From positions 1 to 16,608 of the forward strand of contig JAUSMR010000202.1 in NCBI GenBank assembly GCA_030645955.1: a DNA stretch of 16,608 nucleotides, written 5' to 3'. Shown in pieces: positions 1 through 6,977 of this stretch. A program made the translations under genes and the position numbers. Source of the DNA: Gallionella sp. (GTDB taxonomy: Bacteria; Pseudomonadota; Gammaproteobacteria; Burkholderiales; Gallionellaceae). The notes beneath the pieces are model-generated. The model was not told the origin of the DNA. It did not search any database and saw only the letters and a program-made list of their open reading frames with translations. Numbering within the stretch: the first letter of the stretch is position 1; each line of letters starts with the position of its first letter.

Positions 1-10
1 CTTTGCTTAA

Positions 11-141
11 GGAAACGCAGATTAAATCGTCATTGCGAGGAGCGTAGCGACGTGGCAATCCAGAAGTTCGTTTGATATCAAACAACTGGATTGCCACGCT
101 TCGCTCGCAATGACGGATTGAGTGAATAAATCTGCGTTTCC
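11..141 (+). repeat. 131-bp palindromic MITE/REP-like element, left copy
   Basis: Near-palindromic element bounded by the 13-bp terminal inverted repeat GGAAACGCAGATT / AATCTGCGTTTCC. Inside are the arms TCATTGCGAGGAGCGTAGCG and CGCTTCGCTCGCAATGA around a centre containing TTTGATATCAAA. A second copy lies at 3407-3537 in the opposite orientation and differs, by eye, at a single base (T67 here against the complement of G3481). The flanks here are TTAA on the left and TTGA on the right, a possible degraded 4-bp target duplication. There is no coding capacity. The inner TCATTGCGAG...GGCAATCC core is a dispersed repeat type seen in many bacterial genomes; mobilisation by a transposase in trans is inference. 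Confidence 0.85.
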
Positions 142-172
142 TTGATTCATGACAGAGGCATATGTAGCAGCT

Positions 173-231
173 GTCATTCAGGCCCTTCGGCAGGCTCAGG
201 ATAAACTGGCTTGCAGCCAGGCCGGAATGAC
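173..231. repeat. REP-like hairpin, second repeat type
   Basis: GTCATTCAGGCC (173-184) pairs with GGCCGGAATGAC (220-231) with one mismatch around a 35-nt loop that contains CTTCGGCAGGCTCAGGATAA. Both the GTCATTC...GGAATGAC arms and the CTTCG(G/A)CAGGCTCAGG string are common motifs of dispersed intergenic repeats in proteobacteria. It lies 31 bp to the right of the 131-bp element and does not share its termini, so I treat it as a separate element. Confidence 0.5.
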
Positions 232-457
232 GGGCTTTTTGGTTTTGCACGTTGTCTTCATATATATAAAGCTCGATAGATGGCTGCAATGACGCGGGCG
301 GACAAGGGGTTGGGTGTGCATTAATCTATCCATAGCGATTCGAACATGACCCCTTTAATTCTCCTTTAGGTGACTGGCGCGATTCGTTCGCAGCCATAAT
401 TGAAGAAGCGGGTGCGGTTCAATAACTGCAACGGGGATGCTGGAAGATTTTAAAACT

Positions 458-473
458 GGCGGCTGATGCCGCC
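458..473 (-). terminator. Weak terminator-like hairpin after the RCC1 gene
   Basis: Six-base-pair GC stem GGCGGC/GCCGCC with a 4-nt loop. On the minus strand it is followed by AGTTTTAAAA. It sits about 125 nt downstream of the RCC1 stop codon. The U run is short and interrupted, so function as an intrinsic terminator is uncertain. Confidence 0.3.
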
Positions 474-599
474 ACGGAATCGTTTGCTCACTTGACGCAG
501 GTCGGCTAATGGGTGGCCCATTAGTTGATCAATCTGAGTCCCCTATTGTTTTATTAGCTGGGGGTCAGCGAGCGCGGCGGCGGGCGATCGAAAGGCTGG

Positions 600-3179
600 T
601 TACTCTGGAGGGAGAGGCAGCACCAGGAAGAAGGTGCCGGCCCGGATCACGAGGTTGCCTTCCAGCACGCACACCGCCGGGCCATTCTGAAGAAACGCGA
701 TGAGGCAGCTGGGGAAAGTGTGCCCCCCGGTCGTGGTTCTGGTCACTACGGAGATGCCGGTTGGCGTCGTGGCACTCGTCGCGAGGACCCCGAGGCCGAG
801 TTGGGCGTAGGAGTTATCCCCCCAGCAATTGACACCCCCGGTTGAGAGGGGCGAGCAGGTCTGGGCAAAGCCGGCCGTGACCGTCGTCGCGCCTGAGAGC
901 CCACTGACCGTCACCGGCACAGACGAATCCGTCGTTGTCCCGTTGCCGAGCTGGCCCAAAATGTTCCAGCCCCAGCATTTCACCGTGCTGTCTGAGAGGC
1001 GGGCGCAGGTGTGGCCGTACCCGACCGCCACGGCCGTGGCGGTCGAGATCCCTGTCACCTGGACCGGCGTGGAGGCATTGACAAGCGTGCCGTTGCCAAG
1101 TTGGCCGAAGGTGTTATCTCCCCAGCATTTGACCGTGCCGCCCGAAAGCACCGCGCAGGCATGGTCACTCATGTTCCCGACCCCTAACGCCGTCGCGTTT
1201 GTAAATCCGATCACGGTGACCGGTGTTAAGGCGTTGATCAGCGTCCCATCGCCAAGCTGGCCGACGTTGTTCGCTCCCCAGCATTGAACCGAACCACCGG
1301 AGAGCAAGGCGCAGGTGTGGTTGTATCCCCCTGTGATTGCCGCGGCTGTCGTGATCCCGGAGACATTGACAGGTGTTAAAGAAGCTGTCGTCGTCCCGTT
1401 GCCCAATTGGCCCTGGTCATTGTCCCCCCAGCACTTCACCGTGTCTGCATATGTGTAGTATGGGCAGGGACCACCTAGCGGACACACACCCGAATCAATC
1501 TGTTGGGAGATGATTGCGCAGGTACGGGCGCTTCCCGCAGCGACTGCCGTCGTAGTCGAGATTGTGGTGACAGTAGGATTGACAACAGCAGGACAGAACA
1601 TCCCTGGTCTGCAGCCGGAACCGCCGGACGTAGTTGTTCCGTTGATGATCCCGCTTACCGTAACCGGCACCGAGGAATTGGTCAGCGTGTTGTCGCCAAG
1701 TTGGCCGTAGATATTCTCTCCCCAGCAACTGATCGTGCCATTGGGCAGCAAGGCACAGCTGTGCCAGCTCCCGGCTGTGATGGCGGTGGCTGTGCTGATG
1801 CCCGGGACGAGGTTGGCGGTCGAAGACCTCGCATAGGCCGCAGTGCCGAGCTGACCCGAGCCATTCGAGCCCCAGCACCTCACCGTGCCGACGTCAATCA
1901 GCCCGCAGCCGTGGAGGCTGCCGGCAGTGACAGCACTGACGTTGGTGATGGCCGTATTGGGGGAAGAGCTGAGAACCGTGGCCGGTGTGGTTGAATTGGT
2001 TATGCTTCCCGGGCCGACCTGGGCATTGGCATTGTCTCCCCAGCACTGCACCGTGTTGTCGGCCAGCCGGGCGCAGGTGTGAACGGCGCCGGCCGTGAGC
2101 GCGACGGCGTTGGTGAGTCCGGTCGTCGTGATCGGTATGGAGGAATTGGTCGTAGTCCCGTTGCCGAGCATGGCGGCGGAGTTGTCCCCCCAGCACTTGA
2201 CCGTCCCACCAGAAAGCACTGCACAGGCGTGACCACGGCCGGCCGTGATGGCAATGGCGGTCGAGACCCCGGAGACGGTGACCGGCGTGGTGACCGGCGT
2301 GGAGGAACCGGAAGGCATAATTCCGTTGCCGAGACGACCTTGGCCGTTGCCGCCCCAGCATTTGACCGTCCCGTTCGAGAGAAGCGCACAGCTAAAGTCA
2401 CCGCCAAGCGCTAAAGCCGTAGCGGTCAATATCCCGGGAACCGCGACCGGGGAAGTGCGCGGTGTCGTCGTCGTTCCGTCACCGAGCTGCCCTAAGGCGT
2501 TGTCCCCCCAGCACTGAACCGCCCCGCCTGTCAGCAGTGCGCAGGTATGGAAGCCGCCGGCCTGCACGGCCGTCACCGGGCCCGCGAGTCCGGTTACCGT
2601 GACCGGCGTGTATGAGTCTGTCGTATTCCCGGTGCCAAGTTGGCCTACGATATTCCGTCCCCAGCACTGGACCGTGCCGCCTGAGATAAGCGCGCAGGTG
2701 TGGCCGTAGCTGTCCAGTCGGGCATGGCTGGCCGTGATCGCGATTGCGTTGGAGAGTCCGGACACCGAGACCGGCGTGAAGGAGTCAGTCGCGCTCCCGT
2801 CACCGAGCTGACCGCTGATATTGCTCCCCCAGCAACTGACCGTGCCGTTCGAGAGGAGGGCGCAAGTGTGTACACCACCGCCCGTGACAGCCGTCGCGGT
2901 TGTGACCCCGGCGACAGTGAGCGGACTGAAGGCCCTCGGCAACGTCCAGTCCGTACCGAGCTGGCCGTAGGTGTTGTCCCCCCAGCATTTGACCGTTTTG
3001 TCCGGGAGAGAGGCGCAGGTGTGGGTGTCGCCTGTCGCCACGGACGTGGACTTCATGGCGGCTGTCGTTGTAGTTGTGGTGCTGCCTCCAGCCCCCCCGC
3101 CTCCACATGCCGTGAGGACGAGGGCAAACGCGAGCCCTATGCCTATAGCGGTGAACCTGACTGTACTTTTTGCACACAT
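600..3179 (-). CDS. RCC1-repeat lipoprotein (predicted secreted beta-propeller)
   Basis: Protein of 859 aa. The chosen ATG at 3179 gives a textbook lipoprotein signal: a basic n-region, a hydrophobic stretch and the lipobox VLTAC with Cys25 as the predicted lipidated residue, then a Gly/Thr-rich linker. The reading frame is open upstream to a GTG at 3332, but that extension runs into a transposase remnant and would bury the signal peptide. After residue 50 come 14 repeats of about 50-60 aa with the pattern HTCALLSxGTVxCWGDNxxGQLGxG...TPVxVxG, the RCC1/alpha-tubulin-suppressor repeat. Fourteen repeats would suit two seven-bladed propellers. Every repeat carries two Cys (HTC and CWG), consistent with disulfides outside the cytoplasm. 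Repeat 10 has Cys-rich insertions. The last ~50 aa hold another Cys pair but no full repeat. No catalytic domain is visible, and ligand and function are unknown. No Shine-Dalgarno sequence is evident. The gene stands alone between two inverted repeat elements, suggesting an acquired locus. Confidence 0.88.
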   Translation of the reverse strand: MCAKSTVRFTAIGIGLAFALVLTACGGGGAGGSTTTTTTAAMKSTSVATGDTHTCASLPDKTVKCWGDNTYGQLGTDWTLPRAFSPLTVAGVTTATAVTGGGVHTCALLSNGTVSCWGSNISGQLGDGSATDSFTPVSVSGLSNAIAITASHARLDSYGHTCALISGGTVQCWGRNIVGQLGTGNTTDSYTPVTVTGLAGPVTAVQAGGFHTCALLTGGAVQCWGDNALGQLGDGTTTTPRTSPVAVPGILTATALALGGDFSCALLSNGTVKCWGGNGQGRLGNGIMPSGSSTPVTTPVTVSGVSTAIAITAGRGHACAVLSGGTVKCWGDNSAAMLGNGTTTNSSIPITTTGLTNAVALTAGAVHTCARLADNTVQCWGDNANAQVGPGSITNSTTPATVLSSSPNTAITNVSAVTAGSLHGCGLIDVGTVRCWGSNGSGQLGTAAYARSSTANLVPGISTATAITAGSWHSCALLPNGTISCWGENIYGQLGDNTLTNSSVPVTVSGIINGTTTSGGSGCRPGMFCPAVVNPTVTTISTTTAVAAGSARTCAIISQQIDSGVCPLGGPCPYYTYADTVKCWGDNDQGQLGNGTTTASLTPVNVSGITTAAAITGGYNHTCALLSGGSVQCWGANNVGQLGDGTLINALTPVTVIGFTNATALGVGNMSDHACAVLSGGTVKCWGDNTFGQLGNGTLVNASTPVQVTGISTATAVAVGYGHTCARLSDSTVKCWGWNILGQLGNGTTTDSSVPVTVSGLSGATTVTAGFAQTCSPLSTGGVNCWGDNSYAQLGLGVLATSATTPTGISVVTRTTTGGHTFPSCLIAFLQNGPAVCVLEGNLVIRAGTFFLVLPLPPE

Positions 3180-3188
3180 GATGCATGC

Positions 3189-3218
3189 ATCATATCGGTG
3201 TTTATTTAGTTGCGCCAA
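3189..3218 (-). promoter_or_regulatory. Possible sigma-70 promoter of the RCC1 gene
   Basis: On the minus strand TTGGCG (3218-3213), an 18-bp spacer and TATGAT (3194-3189). The -10 is a 5/6 match and the -35 a 4/6 match. It would start transcription near 3182, only a few bases before the ATG at 3179, so the message would be almost leaderless, in keeping with the missing Shine-Dalgarno sequence. Confidence 0.3.
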
Positions 3219-3263
3219 TGAATTTTGAATAATAGCAACAACCACGGGTTCAAAAACCACGGG

Positions 3264-3402
3264 GTCAGTTCGAGCAAACATGCACACCTCGCCCTCCACC
3301 CGAACAATTCTTCCCACCGTCGTAAAATGCACCCCGAAGTGATCGGCTATTTGTTGGCAAGAATAGCCGCCCGTCGCGTAAGCCGCAATGATGGCGGTGT
3401 CT
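3264..3402 (-). pseudogene. Remnant of a REP-associated (Y1-type) transposase C-terminus
   Basis: The minus strand encodes an uninterrupted stretch containing AAYATGGYSCQQIADHFGVH followed by FTTVGRIVRVE. This has the look of the helix-turn-helix near the C-terminus of many REP-associated tyrosine transposases (pattern AY..G.Y....IA.HFGVH..TVSRIVR). The N-terminal HUH/Y1 catalytic domain is absent. The frame is cut at its upstream side by the 131-bp element at 3407-3537; across the element the minus-strand frame stays open for a further ~50 bases, but I do not recognise that part. The fragment is in frame with the downstream RCC1 gene without a stop. Family assignment is from memory of the motif. 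Confidence 0.45.
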
Positions 3403-3406
3403 CTAG

Positions 3407-3537
3407 GGAAACGCAGATTTATTCACTCAATCCGTCATTGCGAGCGAAGCGTGGCAATCCAGTTGTTTGATATCAAACGAGCTTCTGGATTGCCACGTCG
3501 CTACGCTCCTCGCAATGACGATTTAATCTGCGTTTCC
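3407..3537 (-). repeat. 131-bp palindromic MITE/REP-like element, right copy
   Basis: Reverse complement of the element at 11-141 with one base different (G3481). The terminal inverted repeats GGAAACGCAGATT and AATCTGCGTTTCC are intact. It is flanked by CTAG on both sides (3403-3406 and 3538-3541), which looks like a 4-bp target-site duplication. Insertion appears to have split the transposase remnant next to it. The perfect arms would fold into a long hairpin if transcribed. Confidence 0.85.
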
Positions 3538-3794
3538 CTAGTCTGGCGAGCGGTTCTCGATCTCAGCAAATCAAAGGGGCCAAGTTCTGAGGTCTCCCCT
3601 CAAAACTCCATATCGTCAACGTCAAAGGTGTCGAAGTCGATTTGTTTTCGTTTACTGGATTTAATTCGACTCCGGTACTGAGGTCTCCGAATCGCTGAGG
3701 TCTCCGAATCGTGCCGCAATGGTTCTCGTTGAAAAAACAAATGCGAAGCTGACCCTTTAGTTGTTTATCTCAAGCGTGATGGCAAATAGCAAAA
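3538..3794. other. Non-coding stretch between the right repeat element and nagZ
   Basis: No gene recognised. It holds a 19-bp motif at 3569-3587 (AATCAAAGGGGCCAAGTTC) that matches the minus strand of 342-360 at 16 of 19 positions, and the string CTGAGGTCTCC three times (3587-3597 and within the tandem repeat at 3678-3711). The text resembles degraded mobile-element flanks. I see no convincing nagZ terminator. Confidence 0.45.
3678..3711. repeat. 17-bp tandem direct repeat, two copies
   Basis: CTGAGGTCTCCGAATCG occurs twice back to back (3678-3694 and 3695-3711). The first 11 bases occur again at 3587-3597. No function is evident; it could be a slippage duplication in a decaying repeat. Confidence 0.8.
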
Positions 3795-4844
3795 TCAGAC
3801 CAGCGGCAATTCCGCGTTGCTCATGCCGATGACGGCGACTTCGTCCAACGCTTTAAGAAAGTGATGTTGCTCGTGCAACTGCGCCAGCGATTCCGGATGG
3901 GCCTTGCCGCGCATCTGGGCGAGGCGTGCCCTGCTGGTGGCGGGCATTTCCCAATGCAGTCCTTGCAGCAATTCATCCGCCAGGTCCGGCCTGTTGCACA
4001 CCAGCACCATGTCGCAACCGGCGTTCAGCGCGGCCTCGGCGCGTTGCACGATACCGCCCGCGACGGTCGCCCCTTCCATGCTGAGATCGTCGCTGAAGAT
4101 GCAGCCTTCGAAGCCCAGCTGGCCGCGCAAAATGTTCTTCAGCCAGATTGGCGAATACCCCGCCGGCCGGCTGTCCACTTTGGGATAGATGACGTGCGCG
4201 GGCATCACCGCGGTCAGGCCGTAATCCACCATTTGCCGGAACGGGATCAGGTCGCCCATTTCAATATCGACGAATTCGCGCTCGTCCACCGGAATGTCCA
4301 GATGCGAGTCGGCCTGCACGAAACCGTGACCTGGAAAATGCTTGCCGACCGTGTGCATCCCGCCCTGCCTCAACCCCAGCAACAGGCTGTGCGCCAGTTC
4401 GGCGATCGCCTGCGGTTCGCTGTGAAACGCGCGGTCGCCGATCACGCTGCTCTGCCCGTAATCCACATCCAGCACCGGCGTGAAACTGAAGTCCACACCG
4501 CAGGCGCGCAGCTCCGCCGCCAGCACATAACCCGCCTGCTGCGCCAGATGCCGCGCGCGCTGCGGATGCGTATCCCAGATTTTTCCTAGTTCGCGCATCG
4601 CGGGGATCTTCGTGAAGCCCTCGCGGAAACGCTGCACGCGCCCGCCCTCGTGATCCACCGCGATCAGCAGCGGCGGCGAGCGCTGCGCGTGGATCGCGGC
4701 GGTAAGCTCGGCAAGCTGGCCGGGAGACTCATAGTTGCGCTTGAACAGAATCACCCCGCCGACCATTGGATGCCGCAGCCGCGCCTCGTCCTCGCTGTTC
4801 AGTTGTGTGCCGACAATATCCAGCATCACGGGGCCCAAACCCAT
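3795..4844 (-). CDS. nagZ: Beta-N-acetylhexosaminidase NagZ (GH3)
   Basis: Cytoplasmic glycoside hydrolase of family 3 that removes N-acetylglucosamine from anhydro-muropeptides during peptidoglycan recycling. 349 aa, close to the usual ~340. Visible signatures are DHEGGR at 64-69, KHFPGHG at 168-174 (the loop that supplies the general acid/base His in NagZ) and [10 protein letters not shown] around 250-259, which carries the nucleophilic Asp. The ATG at 4844 is preceded by AGGAG with 5-nt spacing, so I prefer it to the GTG two codons upstream, which overlaps that Shine-Dalgarno. It follows acpS by 17 nt and is the last gene of the minus-strand cluster. NagZ also influences AmpC induction in bacteria that have that system; nothing here shows it. 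Confidence 0.95.
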   Translation of the reverse strand: MGLGPVMLDIVGTQLNSEDEARLRHPMVGGVILFKRNYESPGQLAELTAAIHAQRSPPLLIAVDHEGGRVQRFREGFTKIPAMRELGKIWDTHPQRARHLAQQAGYVLAAELRACGVDFSFTPVLDVDYGQSSVIGDRAFHSEPQAIAELAHSLLLGLRQGGMHTVGKHFPGHGFVQADSHLDIPVDEREFVDIEMGDLIPFRQMVDYGLTAVMPAHVIYPKVDSRPAGYSPIWLKNILRGQLGFEGCIFSDDLSMEGATVAGGIVQRAEAALNAGCDMVLVCNRPDLADELLQGLHWEMPATSRARLAQMRGKAHPESLAQLHEQHHFLKALDEVAVIGMSNAELPLV

Positions 4845-4861
4845 AATCACTCCTGATATAT

Positions 4862-5242
4862 TTAGCTGGTTTCTAAAACGACAAACGCCACAATGAAATC
4901 GCGCTCATCACTGATGGAAAGATGGTGTCCGTTAATTCCCAGTTGGGCAAGATAGCCGCGCAACGTCTCATCGAACTGCAACACCGGCTTGCCGAGGCCG
5001 TCGTGCGTGACGCTGATACGGCGCAAACTGACCGGGTGGCGCATTCCGCTGCCGACCGCCTTGGCGAATGCCTCCTTGGCGGCGAAGCGCTTGGCGAGCA
5101 GGCGCGGCATGTTAGAGTTGGAGCGGCATTCCGCCAGTTCGCGCGCGCTCAGCACGCGCTCCGCGAAATGCTCGCCATAACGCGCCCACAGCGCTTCGAT
5201 GCGGGAGTATTCGACGATGTCGGTGCCGATTCCGAAAATCAT
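4862..5242 (-). CDS. acpS: Holo-[acyl-carrier-protein] synthase AcpS
   Basis: Transfers the 4'-phosphopantetheine arm of coenzyme A to a serine of acyl carrier protein, activating fatty acid synthesis. 126 aa, the usual size. The Mg/CoA-binding signatures are present: GIGTDIV at 4-10 (with the metal-binding Asp8), [11 protein letters not shown] at 52-62 (Glu57) and the C-terminal HLSISDE strand near 107-113. The start at 5242 places the family N-terminus directly at residue 1; the preceding sequence has no strong Shine-Dalgarno. A 113-bp gap separates it from pdxJ upstream and 17 bp from nagZ downstream, matching the conserved pdxJ-acpS-nagZ order. Confidence 0.95.
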   Translation of the reverse strand: MIFGIGTDIVEYSRIEALWARYGEHFAERVLSARELAECRSNSNMPRLLAKRFAAKEAFAKAVGSGMRHPVSLRRISVTHDGLGKPVLQFDETLRGYLAQLGINGHHLSISDERDFIVAFVVLETS

Positions 5243-5355
5243 GATAAATCTACTGCGCAGCCAGATTGCCGCGTCACGTGCTCGTTCAATCCTCGCCTAC
5301 CTGTAAGGTATGTTTCGTCTTTCACTGCGCGGCTCCTTGCACTCTGACTTGCTCG

Positions 5356-6087
5356 CTACGATTTCTCGGGCCGTTGGGTCAGCAGCGCCTTCATTTTTCT
5401 CACCGCCGCATCCAGCCCGATGAACAGCGCTTCGGCAACGATGGCATGGCCGATGTTGAGCTCGACGATGTTGGGAATCGCGACGATGGGTTGCACGTTG
5501 TGATAATGCAAACCGTGCCCGGCATTTACCTGCAAGCCTTGCACATGGGCGTGGGCGGCTGCGACGCGGATGCGCTCCAGTTCATGTTGGCGCTCCGGCA
5601 TGCTGTCCGCTTCGGCATATTTTCCGGTATGCAATTCCACCACCGTTGCGCCGGTGCGGCGTGCCGCGTCGATTTGTTTCTCATCGGGATCGATGAACAA
5701 CGACACGCGGATACCCGCTGCCGCGCTACGTTCACAGACCGATTTGATATTGTCGAAATAGCGCACCACGTCCAGCCCGCCTTCGGTGGTCAGTTCCTCG
5801 CGGCGTTCCGGCACCAGGCATAAATCATGCGGTTTGATGCGCAGCGCGATGGCGATCATCTCGTCGGTCACGGCGCTTTCCAGGTTCATGCGCGTTTGCA
5901 GCATATCGCGCAATATCTCGACATCGCGATCCTGGATGTGGCGGCGGTCTTCGCGCAAATGTAACGTGATCGCGTCGGCGCCCGCCTCCTCGCAGATCAG
6001 CGCGGCGCGCACCACGTTGGGGTAACGCGCCCCGCGCGCCTGGCGCAACGTGGCGATGTGGTCGATGTTCAGTCCTAATTTCATCAT
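5356..6087 (-). CDS. pdxJ: Pyridoxine 5'-phosphate synthase PdxJ
   Basis: Condenses 1-deoxy-D-xylulose 5-phosphate with 3-amino-2-oxopropyl phosphate in the DXP-dependent vitamin B6 pathway. 243 aa, as in E. coli. Family features include [13 protein letters not shown] at the N-terminus, [10 protein letters not shown] near 43-52, [17 protein letters not shown] near 91-107 and [10 protein letters not shown] near 188-197. The frame is open to 6174, where an ATGA overlap with the recO stop exists, but the extra 29 residues do not fit the family and run through an intergenic hairpin. The ATG at 6087 has AAGGA with 7-nt spacing; the next codon (6084) is also ATG. It lies downstream of recO as in many betaproteobacteria. 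Confidence 0.93.
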   Translation of the reverse strand: MMKLGLNIDHIATLRQARGARYPNVVRAALICEEAGADAITLHLREDRRHIQDRDVEILRDMLQTRMNLESAVTDEMIAIALRIKPHDLCLVPERREELTTEGGLDVVRYFDNIKSVCERSAAAGIRVSLFIDPDEKQIDAARRTGATVVELHTGKYAEADSMPERQHELERIRVAAAHAHVQGLQVNAGHGLHYHNVQPIVAIPNIVELNIGHAIVAEALFIGLDAAVRKMKALLTQRPEKS

Positions 6088-6170
6088 TCCAAATTCCTTT
6101 GCTTGTCTGGCAGATTGCCACGATTTTACCTTCATCCCAGCCTTTCCCCTGAAAGGTGGAGGGGATATTG

Positions 6171-6899
6171 TCATAGTTTCTGCAAATCCTTGATCAGTTC
6201 GCGCGTGTGCAATGTCTTGCCGCCGAGATGATGGTTCAGCAACATGCGCATCAGTTGCTTGCTTTGCTGCGCGGTAACCGGGTCGGCATAATCGTCCGCT
6301 GCCATGTCGAGCAAGGTCTTGCCCAGCACCGGCAAACCGATCCGCACATCGCCATCATCCGGTAACGGGCCGCGTTCCACGGCATAACGATAGCAGACTT
6401 CCGCCTGTATCGCCTTATCGCTGCCCGCCTCGCGTTCCAGCACCAGCGCATAGCCCAACTCTTGCAGCAGGTGTTTTTCAAAACAGCGCAATGTGGCGGC
6501 ATGATCGGTTTCGTGTGCCAGACGGTGCAAGGTAGCGCGGTAATAATCGAACAATTGCTCGTGCGGATCGTCACGCGCCAACAGGTTGAGCAGCAACTCA
6601 TTCAAATAAAAGCCGCACATCAACGCCGTGCCTTGCAGGTAGGGCTGCCCGCCCTGCCATTCCGCGCCATGCAGGGTGCGCACTTCGCCCTTGCCGAACC
6701 AGCTCAGAAGCAGCGGCTGGAAGTTCATCAGCACCCCGCGCAAGTTGGATTTGGGCCGCCGCGCGCCGCGCGCCATGATCGGCAGGCGTCCGTGCTTGCG
6801 GCTGAACACATCGAGAATCAGACTGGTTTCGCTAAACGGGTAGCTGTGCAGCACGAAGGCCGGTTCGTCCTGCTGCCTATGCCTGTGCGGCTGCGACAT
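6171..6899 (-). CDS. recO: DNA repair protein RecO
   Basis: RecF-pathway mediator that binds ssDNA/SSB and helps load RecA at gaps; also anneals complementary strands. 242 aa, normal length. The N-terminal OB-fold has the typical [20 protein letters not shown] and [19 protein letters not shown] stretch. The helical C-terminal domain includes [20 protein letters not shown] and [14 protein letters not shown] see no four-cysteine zinc cluster, which is also absent from many proteobacterial RecO proteins. A GGGAGG Shine-Dalgarno lies just before the ATG at 6899. It is separated from era by a 16-bp-stem inverted repeat and followed by pdxJ. Confidence 0.93.
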   Translation of the reverse strand: MSQPHRHRQQDEPAFVLHSYPFSETSLILDVFSRKHGRLPIMARGARRPKSNLRGVLMNFQPLLLSWFGKGEVRTLHGAEWQGGQPYLQGTALMCGFYLNELLLNLLARDDPHEQLFDYYRATLHRLAHETDHAATLRCFEKHLLQELGYALVLEREAGSDKAIQAEVCYRYAVERGPLPDDGDVRIGLPVLGKTLLDMAADDYADPVTAQQSKQLMRMLLNHHLGGKTLHTRELIKDLQKL

Positions 6900-6901
6900 T
6901 A

Positions 6902-6974
6902 AACCCCTCCCAGCCTCCCCTTGTCAGGGAAGGAGCGAGTGGCCTCCCCTGACAAGGGGAGGTCTGGATGGGTT
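6902..6974. repeat. Intergenic inverted repeat between era and recO
   Basis: CCTCCCCTTGTCAGGG (6914-6929) and CCCTGACAAGGGGAGG (6947-6962) are perfect 16-bp reverse complements around a 17-nt loop. The pairing extends imperfectly outward (AACCCCTCCCAG against CTGGATGGGTT). A shorter alternative hairpin, CCTCCCC-TGACAA-GGGGAGG, is nested at 6943-6962. There is no U tract, so it is more likely a dispersed intergenic repeat or an mRNA-stability hairpin than a terminator. A shorter relative (TCCCAGCCTTTCCCCTGAAA) is at about 6135-6156. Confidence 0.8.
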
Positions 6975-6977
6975 GGT

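Larger units (their letters stand above)
142..599. other. Non-coding stretch downstream of the RCC1 gene
   Basis: No convincing gene. Besides the hairpin at 173-231 it contains: (a) GGCGGC-TGAT-GCCGCC at 458-473, followed on the minus strand by AGTTTTAAAA; (b) a perfect 8-bp stem CTAATGGG-TGG-CCCATTAG at 506-524; (c) an imperfect stem pairing CCCC near 540 with GGGGTCAG at 561-568. On the minus strand (b) and (a) follow the RCC1 stop codon and may help end its transcript, but neither has a strong U tract. At 342-360 the minus strand reads AATTAAAGGGGTCATGTTC, which recurs imperfectly at 3569-3587 on the plus strand. Confidence 0.5.

Noticed and set aside
11..141. CRISPR-like or attachment-site reading of the palindromic element
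   Set aside because: There is one copy per location, with no spacer array, no integrase and no tRNA nearby; terminal inverted repeats and flanking duplications fit a MITE better.
829..2878. Several overlapping open frames on both strands inside the RCC1 gene
   Set aside because: They are by-products of a GC-rich repetitive coding sequence; only the 859-aa frame gives a signal peptide and regular repeats.
3225..3681. Plus-strand short frames over the right palindromic element (containing SLRAKRGNP / CERSVAIQ)
   Set aside because: These are typical spurious translations of the TCATTGCGAG repeat, with no gene-like start or conservation that I recognise.
6088..6174. Longer pdxJ start overlapping the recO stop as ATGA
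   Set aside because: The 29 extra residues do not fit the family N-terminus and cross an intergenic hairpin; the start at 6087 has a well-spaced AAGGA.
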